NCBI GenBank assembly: GCA_031119525.1
Contig: JAVHXO010000003.1
Span: 120,070 to 184,069, forward strand
Source: Spiroplasma sp.
GTDB lineage: Bacteria; Bacillota_I; Bacilli_A; Mycoplasmatales; VBWQ01
Length of the DNA: 64,000 nucleotides
Direction of reading: 5' to 3'
Each line of letters starts with the position of its first letter. Positions within the stretch are counted from its first letter, which is position 1. The notes under the pieces are model-generated. The model saw nothing but the letters and a program-made list of their open reading frames with translations. It was not told the origin of the DNA and did no database searches. This document shows positions 1 through 8,210 of the stretch, one piece after another. The position numbers and the translations under genes were made by a program.

Positions 1-12
1 CCATTTTTAGGG

Positions 13-38
13 ATAGAAAGAATTTTTTGGTAGATTTT
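13..38. repeat. 26-bp direct repeat, copy 1 (second copy at 820-845)
   Basis: The 26 bases starting ATAGAAAGAATTTTTTGG occur identically at 820-845. The two copies bracket the secreted-protein gene at 109-702 in direct orientation. They could be remnants of a duplication or of a mobile-element end. No transposase is attached to either copy. Confidence 0.6.
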
Positions 39-108
39 ATTAAAAGTCTAAGAAAAAAAAATTAACAATGTAAATAACTTACACCGTTAATTTTAAAGTT
101 CAAACTAA

Positions 109-702
109 CTATCAAATCTCAATTCCTTGACCAATATTCAATCACATTGATCCACCTGATGATGAATTTCAAGTTTCAGTAGATTGCAAACCAAAAACTT
201 GTAAATAATTACTTCCTCTTCAATAATAATTTAGCCCAATTCGTTGTTCTGATCGCATCGACGCTCACCCTGAACTATCATCATTTAGAAGCATAACAAT
301 ACTAGCACTCTCTTCCACTTCTCTACGATTAATATTTACTCATTTATCTTGAATATATTTACCTATTGATGCATTTTGAAATTTGTTAAAATTAACACCA
401 AAATATTTACGATCACCCCAACTAGTTCGAGTAAAAGCTACATTATTTTCATCAATAATATTAAAATATTGATAGTTTGTAATCTTAGTATCACCCATAT
501 CAATAACTGCTGAAAATAGTGAAAATGTTGCATCATCATACCTGCTTACAAATTCCATACTTCTATGGTTTGAATTTCAGTAATATTTCTTTGTGCCAGA
601 TGATTGAGTATTATTTGTTGTTTTAAATTGATTATTAACTAATGTACTAACAATAGGTGTTAGCAAAGATAAAGTTGCTAACGTTGTTAATAACTTTTTC
701 AT
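109..702 (-). CDS. Small secreted protein of unknown function
   Basis: Reads as 197 residues with TGA as Trp. The first ~22 residues (MKKLLTTLATLSLLTPIVST) form a signal peptide with no lipobox Cys, so secretion is likely. The mature part is rich in Trp, Tyr, Ser and Asn and probably beta-rich (SWGDRKYFGVNF about mid-protein; the end is near GQGIEIW). The start is preceded by a GGGGGTG ribosome-binding stretch shared with most members of the tandem array at 3.1-5.5 kb. Its upstream 81 bp are nearly identical to those of the gene at 4884-5459. The central pattern of Val-Glu followed by small residues and an SxxGxxxM segment vaguely resembles that array, so it may be a distant relative. No known family is recognised. 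Confidence 0.8.
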
Positions 703-710
703 AATAAAAC

Positions 711-791
711 ACCCCCAATTCTTATTTTATGATTCATACAATTAATACGATTTCATCATATAATAATTTTTATTTAAAAACAACTAATAGT
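711..791 (-). promoter_or_regulatory. Duplicated promoter region, copy A
   Basis: An 81-bp block differing at only 3 positions from 5467-5547. It contains a candidate minus-strand promoter, TTGTTT (783-778), 17-bp spacer, TATGAT (760-755), driving the secreted protein at 109-702. Homology between the copies stops abruptly at 791, next to the 18-bp repeat at 799-816. Confidence 0.6.
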
Positions 792-798
792 AGTAATT

Positions 799-816
799 GT
801 GTGTAAGAAATTATTT
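799..816. repeat. 18-bp repeat also present at 36958-36975
   Basis: GTGTGTAAGAAATTATTT is identical at 36958-36975, 36 kb away, and its first 13 bases recur at 37277-37289. IS256-family elements often end in TGTGTAA-like sequence, so this may be a leftover element terminus; that is inference. It sits between the duplicated promoter block (711-791) and the 26-bp repeat copy at 820-845. Confidence 0.5.
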
Positions 817-819
817 GAA

Positions 820-845
820 ATAGAAAGAATTTTTTGGTAGATTTT
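820..845. repeat. 26-bp direct repeat, copy 2
   Basis: Identical to 13-38. Together with the 18-bp repeat at 799-816 and the terminator at 926-955 it fills the 306-bp gap 703-1008; nothing else recognisable lies in that gap. Confidence 0.6.
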
Positions 846-921
846 TATTTTTGATAATAAAATGTAATTAAAAAACCTAAGTTAACAGCAACACTACTCC
901 CATTAATAAATTATCTTATAA

Positions 922-956
922 AAAAATGACTATCAGATTGCCATTTGATAGCCATT
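922..956 (-). terminator. Terminator of the gene at 1009-2190
   Basis: Ten-base-pair arms 926-935 and 946-955 (ATGACTATCA / TGATAGCCAT, one G-U pair in RNA). On the minus strand they are followed by a T run. It lies 50-80 bp past the stop codon of the 1009-2190 gene. Confidence 0.75.
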
Positions 957-1008
957 TTATTGCTTTTTATTTAAACTTTAATCTTTGAGAAAATTAAGTT
1001 TTTATAAA

Positions 1009-2190
1009 TTATTTTTTACTAATTTCACCTAAACTATTAATTTCAAATTTCGATGGTTTTCCAACTTTCTCTCATTCATTGCTATTTTTATTAAAAATTT
1101 TAACTCTTGATAATTCTGGACTATCAACATCAACTATCACACCAGTAGTAAAATTAAAACTACCAAATTTATGAGGTAATTGAGTCGCTCAGTCTTGTCC
1201 TTTAATAACAAAAAGTATTTCTTCTTTATCTTGATTAACAAACTTAAATTCATGGTAATCATCATAATTTGAGTGCATTTTAGCATCACCAGGAGATAAA
1301 TAACCCATAGCATTAAAAATCTTAATCTTGTTACTATTTGCTTCTAAATAAAAATATACTCTAAGACCGTCCTTTAAAATTGGAACTGGTGATTCGAGTC
1401 CCATACCATAAATTTCAAATAATTTTAAATTTCAAGTTAGTGTCACTTCTCCTTGATATTTTGGAGCATCTGCTGCTGCTACTAATTGAATTGAATTACT
1501 TGTATGATTTTTCAAAGTTAATTTTTCAGCATTTAAATCAGAAAGACCTAAATAATCTTTAATTTGTGTAGTAATATTGCTAATATTATAAATACTTAAA
1601 AATTCTTTAACTTTCTTTTCATCTTGAAATTTAAAATTCTTTAATGCTTCAGATAAACTAAGGTGGCCATCATCAATAACAAATTTAATACTATATGGCC
1701 CCGTTAATTGCAAATCAGCATATAATTGATGTGGTTCATAACCATTAAGATTACGTGTTACTTTCTTACCATCAATTATTGCCAAATAATTTATATCATA
1801 GCTATACAAGCCGTTTTCAATATATTCGATTGTTACATGAGTTGACAAAATTTCAATTTTTTCTGCTGTTAATAGATCAAGAAAAACTGTTGGGGCTAAT
1901 GAATCTTGACCAGGAAATCCCATATTTTGTAATTTTGTTACGATATTAGAAATATGAATATTGTTTAGCTTTTTGTCTTTTAATGTACTTCTAATTTTAT
2001 TAATACTTTCAGTAAATTCTTCTTTATAATCTTTTGTTCCAGTAAGAATCTTTTCGTTATCATTTGGATCAATATGTTTCTTATGACTAATAATTATCTC
2101 AGCATTTATTGGTTCTACTAAAATTTTATTACTCAAATCAAATGCGTTATCATCCATTGTTACACTTTTTAAATTTTCTTGCTGTTCCAT
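1009..2190 (-). CDS. Hypothetical protein with spiralin-like beta repeats
   Basis: 393 residues when TGA is Trp. No N-terminal signal or membrane segment is seen (MEQQENLKSVTMDDNAFDLS). The middle (residues ~60-250) has alternating helical and beta segments, including NNIHISNIVTKLQNMG and, near 235-252, LVAAADAPKYQGEVTLT. That last motif is the kind of Lys-Tyr-x-Gly-x-Val-Thr strand seen in spiralin-like and other Spiroplasma surface proteins, so a surface-protein relation is possible but unproven. A GGGGGTAG Shine-Dalgarno-like run precedes the ATG. A strong hairpin (2215-2249) lies only 25 bp upstream of the start, leaving little room for a promoter. The absence of a signal peptide next to an array of secreted genes is odd and could mean loss of the original 5' end. 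Confidence 0.65.
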
Positions 2191-2214
2191 AATTTACTAC
2201 CCCCTTTAATGTTT

Positions 2215-2249
2215 GATAAAAAGCGATTAATTACTTATCGCTTTTTATC
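2215..2249 (-). terminator. Perfect 13-bp hairpin between 2190 and 2429 genes
   Basis: GATAAAAAGCGAT (2215-2227) and ATCGCTTTTTATC (2237-2249) are perfect inverted arms around a 9-base loop, with T-rich flanks in both directions. It probably terminates the transcript of the array gene at 2429-2944. Because it lies just 25 bp before the start of 1009-2190 it could also act in that gene's leader. Confidence 0.7.
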
Positions 2250-2428
2250 ATATTAACAGTGATTATAATTTTTACCAAGCAAAATTAATAATAACTAATA
2301 ATAGCAATAAAGAAATTTTTATCCACCAAATTAATAAGATGATTTTAAATATCTATTACCATATAAATACATAATATTTCATATCTCATTTTTATTATAT
2401 TTAACCGAAACATTATTATATATTTTAA

Positions 2429-2944
2429 TTAATAAAATTTAACCACTGAACCACTTTTAAAAGTAAGAACAGAACCCTGAACAACACCAGTTGAAAAAGC
2501 AATGGCAATTGATGCATGGTATGCTAAGCGTAACATCAGATCACCTGATTCACTATATCAAATTGTTGCTGCTCGTTCTAAAATCATAGTAACGCCATCA
2601 ACAACTTGTCAATATAAGCGAAATCAATCTTCTGAACCAAGATTGTGCTTTGTTGTTCAAAAATCACCATCAATATCTTTATAACTATTAAATCTTACTA
2701 ATAATTGAGGAATCTCAATTACCTTATAAGTATGCAAATCATTAATACTATTAATCCCGATTGATGATAAATTAATATTATCAATCGCAAAATATAATCA
2801 CTCCTTAGCTTTAACATATTCTTTAACAACAATTGCTTCAGTACTCCATTGTTTTTGTTCTGCCATAATTTTTTGTTCTTGATTTAAAATTGGTAATGAA
2901 GTAATACTAAGTAAACCTGTTAATAAAATAAATAATTTTTTCAT
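2429..2944 (-). CDS. Secreted paralog 1 of a tandem array
   Basis: 171 residues with a signal peptide (MKKLFILLTGLLSITSLP) and no lipobox. It shares the array's blocks: a central YFAIDNINLSSIGINSI (~55-72), then EDWFRLYWQ, then a conserved helix-like block ATIWYSESGDLMLRLAYHAS (~130-150) and the C-terminal strand SGSVVKFY at the stop. It is the shortest copy: about 15 residues between the signal peptide and the first block are missing compared with its neighbours. Unlike the others it has an ordinary AGGAGG ribosome-binding site. The family is not one I recognise; export and a role at the cell surface or towards the host are inferences. Confidence 0.85.
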
Positions 2945-3019
2945 AATTAATAACCTCCTTTTTTATCCTTAAAATTATCTTACAACAAAAGCAAAAATTA
3001 TTATTATTTTTTTAATTAA

Positions 3020-3051
3020 AAAAATCAAATAAGTTTAACTTATCTGATTTT
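3020..3051 (-). terminator. Terminator after secreted paralog 2
   Basis: AAATCAAATAAG and CTTATCTGATTT arms (3022-3033 / 3039-3050, one G-U in RNA) followed on the minus strand by a T/A-rich tail. It lies just beyond the stop of 3076-3633, separating it from paralog 1. Confidence 0.7.
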
Positions 3052-3075
3052 CTTATATGTCCTTATTTTTTGAAT

Positions 3076-3633
3076 TTAATTAAATTTAATGATTCTACCA
3101 CTATAAAAAGTGATAAGACCACCCACAGCATGTTGATAATCGGTCTGATGCCCTCGAAGAATAGCAATTCGCGCAGAATAAGCTAAACGGAGCATTAAAT
3201 CACCCGAACTACTATATCACATTGTGGCAGCGCTTCTTAAAGCGACTGTAGTATTATTTTCAACAATTTTATCAAGCATAATATATCAATCTTCTGACGT
3301 AAGAGATCGTTTTTTGGGACTTCATGCATCACCAGCTAAAGCAGTATAATGACCAATCCTTATTAGAATATCTGGTAACTCAATCGCATTATATTGATGA
3401 AATTCTGCAACACTATTAATTCCTAATGTTGATAAATTAATATTATTAATCGCAAAATATTTTCAAGTAAACGCCGGAACTTCTTGACTTTCAGAAATTG
3501 CAGTAAAAGGTCAAGCTTTTGGACTAACTAATTGTAAACTACTATTAACTTTCTGTTGGATTTGGTTAGCAGTTGCTGTTAATCCAATATTCAAGCCAAT
3601 TAAACCAATTAATCCGACTAATAATTTCTTCAT
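3076..3633 (-). CDS. Secreted paralog 2 of a tandem array
   Basis: 185 residues: a signal peptide (MKKLLVGLIGLIGLNIGLTA), then a linker with Gln-rich NQIQQKVNSSLQ, then WKYFAINNINLSTLGINSV, TSEDWYIMLDKI, AATMWYSSSGDLMLRLAYSA and a C-terminal strand ending YSGRIIKFN. It differs from its relatives in having GRIIKFN instead of GSVVRFY at the end. The start follows a GGGGGTG ribosome-binding stretch. A terminator lies behind it, so it is probably the last gene of a transcript covering the copies upstream. Function unknown. Confidence 0.85.
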
Positions 3634-3707
3634 AATAAAACACCCCCTATTTTATTATTGAATTATTGATTACTTTTACATTATTAAACTATTTTATACC
3701 GTTAATA

Positions 3708-4256
3708 TTAATAAAATCGAACTAACGGACCACTATCAAAAGTAATAACTCCGCCCTTTAAAAGATGACCTCGTACATGAACCGCGATTGATGCTTGATA
3801 TGCTAAACGGAGCATTAAATCACCTGAATTACTATGTCATACTGTCGCTGCTGTTTCTAATTTAATAATAGTTTTATCATCAATACTTTTAGTAAACATA
3901 TTAGATCAATCTTCTGAAGAAAGAGATCGTTTTTTTGCCTGCCATGTATCACCAATTAAACCTAAATAACCATCGAATTTGATTAGAAGACCAGGTATCT
4001 CAATCGTATTATATTGATGTAAATCATTAAGATTATTAATTCCTAGCGATGATAAATTAATATTATCAATCGCAAAATATTTTCAATGATTAGGTCCGAC
4101 AACTGCAGCAATAATAGACCGATTAAAACGTCATTCTCTTAAAGGAGCAATTTGTTGCTTAATATTATCTTTTTGTTGAATTTGATTTAAGATTGGTGTT
4201 GTTGAACCAACACTAATAGCTATTAAACCAGTTAATGAAGCTAATAATTTCTTCAT
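3708..4256 (-). CDS. Secreted paralog 3 of a tandem array
   Basis: 182 residues. The signal peptide MKKLLASLTGLIAISVGSTT is nearly identical to those of paralogs 4 and 5, and the following PILNQIQQKDNIKQQ is identical to paralog 4. The shared core follows (HWKYFAIDNINLSSLGINNL, SSEDWSNMF, AATVWHSNSGDLMLRLAYQA) and the end is DSGPLVRFY. The very high identity of the signal region contrasts with divergence in the middle, which suggests recent duplication or gene conversion of the 5' end. A GGGGGTG stretch precedes the ATG. Only 23 bp separate the stop of paralog 4 from this start, so the two are probably co-transcribed. Function unknown. Confidence 0.85.
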
Positions 4257-4279
4257 AAAAAACACCCCCAATTTTATTC

Positions 4280-4858
4280 TTAATAAAATCTAACAACTGA
4301 ACCAGTAGTAAAACTAATAGTACCAGGAGCATAAGTAGCACCACCATATAATGCACCAGTAAAAGTACATGCTATTGCATGATATGCTAAGCGTAACATT
4401 AAATCACCATCATTATTATGCCACATTGTTGCTGCTCGCTCTAAAGCAATATAAAAACCATATTCTAAATTTCGTGAAAAATCACGAGTTCAAGGTTGTG
4501 AAGTAAGAGAAAGATGTTTTGGACTTCATCGACCGTTAGCATAATCATGATAATCATAACCTTGATCATTGCTAAATTTTATTTCAATACCTGAAATGTC
4601 AATGATATTATATTGGTTTAAATCACTAACACTTAGAATTCCCAATGATGATAAATTTATATTATCAATTGCAAAATATTTTCAATCAGTATCATTCAAA
4701 CTTTTTTTACTATTAGTAAAATTATTAATATGTCACTCTTTTGGCGCAGCTAATTGCTGTTTAATATTATCTTTTTGTTGAATTTGATTTAAGATTGGTG
4801 TTGTTGAACCAACACTAATAGCTATTAAACCAGTTAATGATGTTAATAATTTCTTCAT
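4280..4858 (-). CDS. Secreted paralog 4 of a tandem array
   Basis: 192 residues with signal peptide MKKLLTSLTGLIAISVGSTT and the array core: DWKYFAIDNINLSSLGILSV, IEIKFSNDQG, AATMWHNNDGDLMLRLAYHA and the C-terminal TISFTTGSVVRFY. The block between GDLMLRLAYHA and the end (CTFTGALYGGATYAPG) is longer than in paralogs 1-3 and contains the only Cys of the mature protein. It has a GGGGGTG ribosome-binding stretch and lies 25 bp after paralog 5. No catalytic signature is visible. The repeated alternation of hydrophobic and polar residues suggests a compact beta-rich exported domain. Confidence 0.85.
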
Positions 4859-4883
4859 AATAAAACACCCCCAATTTTATTAA

Positions 4884-5459
4884 TTAATAAAATGAAACAA
4901 CTGAACCACTAGTAAAAGTAATAGTTCCAGGAAAAAAAACATTCCCACGCCCTGAACCAAAAGCAGTATAAGATAATGCATGATATGCTAAGCGTAACAT
5001 TAAATCGCCTGATTCACTATACCACATTGTTGTTGCTCGTTCTAAAGCAATATAAAAACCATATTTTACCTGTTTTCAAAAAATACGAGATCATTGTTCT
5101 GAAGTAATAGTGCGATATTTTGCATTCCATAAATCACTAGATAAACCAACATGGTGATCACCTGCATTATTACTAAATTTTATTTCAATACCTGGAACCC
5201 CAATCGCATTATATTGATCTAAATCACCAATACTATGAATTCCTAATGACGATAAGTTAATATTATCAATCGCAAAATATCTTCAATCTTCAATATTTGA
5301 ACATTCTTTACTAATAGTGCGATTTTCAATCGGCCATTCTTTTGGTTCAAATAATTGCTGGTTAATATTAACTTTTGTTTGAATTTGATTTAAGATTGGT
5401 GTTGTTGAACCAACGCTAATCGATACTAAACCAGTTAATGAAACTAATAATTTCTTCAT
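4884..5459 (-). CDS. Secreted paralog 5, first gene of the tandem array
   Basis: 191 residues. I start at the ATG giving MKKLLVSLTGLVSISVGSTT rather than 15 bp upstream, because this gives the same signal peptide as the sister genes and leaves the GGGGGTA stretch as ribosome-binding site. The core motifs are WRYFAIDNINLSSLGIHSI, SEQWSRIFWK, TTMWYSESGDLMLRLAYHA and the end ITFTSGSVVSFY. It follows the promoter copy at 5467-5547 and so probably heads the array transcript (paralogs 5-4-3, and perhaps 2). Function unknown; secreted. Confidence 0.85.
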
Positions 5460-5466
5460 AATAAAT

Positions 5467-5547
5467 ACCCCCAATTCTTATTTTATGATTCATACAATTA
5501 ATACGAATCCATCATATAATAGTTTTTATTTAAAAACAACTAATAGT
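5467..5547 (-). promoter_or_regulatory. Duplicated promoter region, copy B
   Basis: 78 of 81 positions match 711-791. Candidate minus-strand promoter: TTGTTT (5539-5534), 17-bp spacer, TATGAT (5516-5511). It would start the tandem-array transcript. Both hexamers and the spacer length are preserved in both copies. Confidence 0.6.
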
Positions 5548-5608
5548 GGGAAATATTTAAGATTAAAAAATAAAAATTTAAAAAAATTTTTCTTTAACGT
5601 TTTACTAC

Positions 5609-5637
5609 TTACATTATTTAAAGTTATTTGTTATAAT
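5609..5637 (+). promoter_or_regulatory. Promoter of rpsT
   Basis: TTACAT (5609-5614), 17-bp spacer, TATAAT (5632-5637), with TG one base before the -10 (extended -10). It is correctly placed upstream of rpsT and is one of the few plus-strand promoters in the window. Confidence 0.75.
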
Positions 5638-5701
5638 AATTTTTGTTTTAAATATTGAAATAAAACTTAAAAATTAATTAAGGATTACTAAAGGAGTAAT
5701 A

Positions 5702-5989
5702 ATGGCAAATATTAAATCACAAATTAAACGAATTAAAACTAATGAAAAAAGTCATCAAGTTAATAAGAGTTTCAAAAGTCAAGTAAAAACTGCTTATAAT
5801 AAAGCTGTCAAAGCAATTAATGAAAAAGATAAAGAAGCGCAAAAATTTGTAACTGAATATACAAGTTTAGCTGATAAAGCAGCAAATAAAGGTATCTTCC
5901 ATGCAAATAAAGCAGCAAACTTAAAATCAAAAATTAATAAAAAGTTTAATAAAATTAATAAAAAAAATAAGGCAGATATAAAAAAATAG
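5702..5989 (+). CDS. rpsT: 30S ribosomal protein S20
   Basis: 95 residues, a typical size for bS20, which binds the 5' and 3' minor domains of 16S rRNA early in 30S assembly. The sequence begins MANIKSQIKRIKTNEKSHQ and continues with the Lys-rich helical hairpin of the family (SLADKAANKGIFHANKAANL at ~59-78). A GGAG box lies 5 bp before the ATG. It is a single-gene unit with its own promoter (5609-5637) and terminator (5984-6010), transcribed against its neighbours. It forms a boundary between the accessory secreted array and the M60 peptidase. Confidence 0.96.
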   Translation: MANIKSQIKRIKTNEKSHQVNKSFKSQVKTAYNKAVKAINEKDKEAQKFVTEYTSLADKAANKGIFHANKAANLKSKINKKFNKINKKNKADIKK

Positions 5990-6010
5990 TTCTTAAAGAA
6001 CTATTTTTTT
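5984..6010 (+). terminator. Terminator of rpsT
   Basis: AAATAGTTCTT / AAGAACTATTT arms followed by T7 on the plus strand, overlapping the rpsT stop codon. The same hairpin could also terminate the converging M60 gene, whose stop is at 6028. Confidence 0.8.
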
Positions 6011-6027
6011 ATCCACCCACAAATTCA

Positions 6028-8103
6028 TTAATCAAAAACAGCAATTAAAGTATCATTTTTAATTAAATATTTACTATTTTTCTTATCATTACTTTCCCAA
6101 GTATTTTTTTCAACATTAAATAATCTTGTTTTATTTTTTAATAAATTTTCAATTTCAATTGTGTAACTTTCTTGATATGGAATATCTAACAAGTTATTAA
6201 CAAAGATAATATTGTTAAAATTATCGTCAGCTTTAAAAATAATTTTTTTTACAACTTCCTTTTTTTGGTTTTTGATAATTATTTGATAGTATTCTTTTTC
6301 TTTATTTTGACTTGCATCAAGACCAATTTCAGAACCTGTAAAGAAAAATCTTTTATTTTTTTGATCTAAACCTACTATTCCCCGTTGATAATTAGAATAA
6401 CCAATAAACTGAAGGCTATTAACAAAAGAAACTGGAACAAAATATATGTAAGTATTACTTAATAAATCATTATCTTTAACAAGAATTTTTGTTGGTACAT
6501 AATAGTTATTTTCTTTTAGATAATAATTAATTCAACCAAAACTTATTTCATTTGCTAATATATTTGTATTTTTTGAAATATCAAAAAAATCATTTAAATT
6601 AGTTTCAGTTATTTTTGTAGCAAAATTAATTGTTTTTTTTGATGTAATTTCATATTTAAGAGTTGATAATTGATATTTTGGTAATTGCCATTCAATAACA
6701 GGTTGATGTGTTCCATTAACAATATTTTCTCAAATATTCTTTTTTAATGATGGTAATTGCTCAATTGCTTTTTTAGTATCATTTGTCATTGTAACACCTC
6801 ATTTATCAAAAAAAGGTATTAAATTTCGATTTGCTATTTTTGATGTTATTTTAACAAAATCTTGTTGTTTATCTACAATTCCTAAATGATTAGTTCGATA
6901 AAATTGTGATAATGTTGGATAAAAATAATCACCAAAAGCCAATTGTAATTGTCAAAACATTGTTAATTTTACAAATAAATCGCCTTCATCATTAAAATCT
7001 TTATCATTAGCAAAAAAATCTTTAACTTTTTTTATATTATTTTCATTATCTAAATTATTAATATTAGCAATTTGTTTTTGAACATATAAAGCACTAATAT
7101 TAACTGTCACTTCTGTTAAATTACTTCAGTTATATTGTGGAGTTTGATAAGTATGGCCTATTTCATGCCATAAACCTCACTGATCAGTTATTTTTCTTAC
7201 AAATAAATTTTTACCAGCATCTGTTTTATTTTGAAAAGTAACTCGATAATTATTTGCTGACGCATAACCTGGACCAGTATCAGGATTAGAAATATGAATA
7301 AATTGTTGATATTTTTTTGCTACACCAGAATATCCTTCATTTAACCCATAAGTTTCATTTGAATACTTTCAAATTTGATCTCAAACTAAAATTGTATTAT
7401 TTATATTAACACTCGATGAATTTATTATTTGGTTTTTAAACATTTCAGTCTGAAATGTACCAAACACATGTTGCGAAATAATCTCAACAAAAAAAGAATT
7501 TGTTGCTTTAATTTCGTTAAAAAAGGTTTCTTGATTAGTTTCACCAACAATAAATGTTGGAACTTTTATTGGATCATTCTTACTAATACTTAAAATTTTC
7601 ACTGCATTAGTAAATCGATAATCTTTTAAATATAACATTCCTGAAATTTTTGGTGCAATATTTAAAGTTTCTCCAATAATTTGCTGAGTTTCAAATTCAA
7701 CAGATTGGTCATTATTTAAATTTTCATAAACACCAAATTGACCAATAGAAATATATAATAAATTAACAAACTTTGCCTTTTTATTAATTTTAATTAAATA
7801 CTCTTTACCTTTTTCTAAAAAATAACCAGTCGGAGTAAGAAATGAATGTTGAAAAGAACGATTTTCATTCCTTAAAATTATTTTTTCAATTTCATTAATA
7901 TCATTAAATTGGTCTAAACCATCAGATATTTGAAGATTATTTTTAGCTTGTTTCAATTGCTGACTATTATCCAATAATAAACCGTTTGACATGTTTATAT
8001 CCCCCCTTTCTCGTTGTTCCAATTGTTGATTATCCAACAATAAACTTAAAGCACTACTAATACTTATCGCAACAGTAGTGACAACACTTAATATTTTTTT
8101 CAT
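6028..8103 (-). CDS. Secreted M60/enhancin-type zinc metallopeptidase
   Basis: 691 residues with TGA as Trp. The N-terminus is a signal peptide (MKKILSVVTTVAISISSALS) without lipobox. The catalytic signature is HEIGHTYQ at residues 313-320, and the third zinc ligand is probably Glu331 in LTEVTVNISALYVQ. This HExxH-x(13)-E layout with GHxxQ is characteristic of the Peptidase_M60 / enhancin group, several of which cut mucin-type glycoproteins. A domain of ~200 residues precedes the catalytic part (GYFLEKGKEYLIKI, a typical pre-M60 beta domain), and ~330 residues follow it. Residues ~20-55 contain a short internal duplication (LLLDNQQLEQ / LLLDNSQQLKQ). The start has a GGGGGG ribosome-binding run, as in the other secreted genes. 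It is a monocistronic gene, a strong candidate for host-matrix degradation. Confidence 0.85.
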
Positions 8104-8144
8104 AATACCCCCCTTTTACATTTATTATATATCTATATTTAAAT

Positions 8145-8176
8145 AAAAAAAATAGTTCATTAAGAACTATTTTTTA
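8145..8176 (-). terminator. Terminator after the 8211-9689 gene
   Basis: AATAGTTC (8151-8158) and GAACTATT (8164-8171) arms with A/T runs on both sides. It separates the membrane-protein gene from the M60 gene, so the latter needs its own promoter. Confidence 0.75.
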
Positions 8177-8210
8177 TATTCATTACTTTTAACTTTTAAA
8201 GGTTTAATTT

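Noticed and set aside
2429..5459. CRISPR-like or VNTR nature of the repeated region
   Set aside because: Repeats are whole diverged genes of ~550 bp, not short regularly spaced units; no CRISPR array is seen anywhere in the window.
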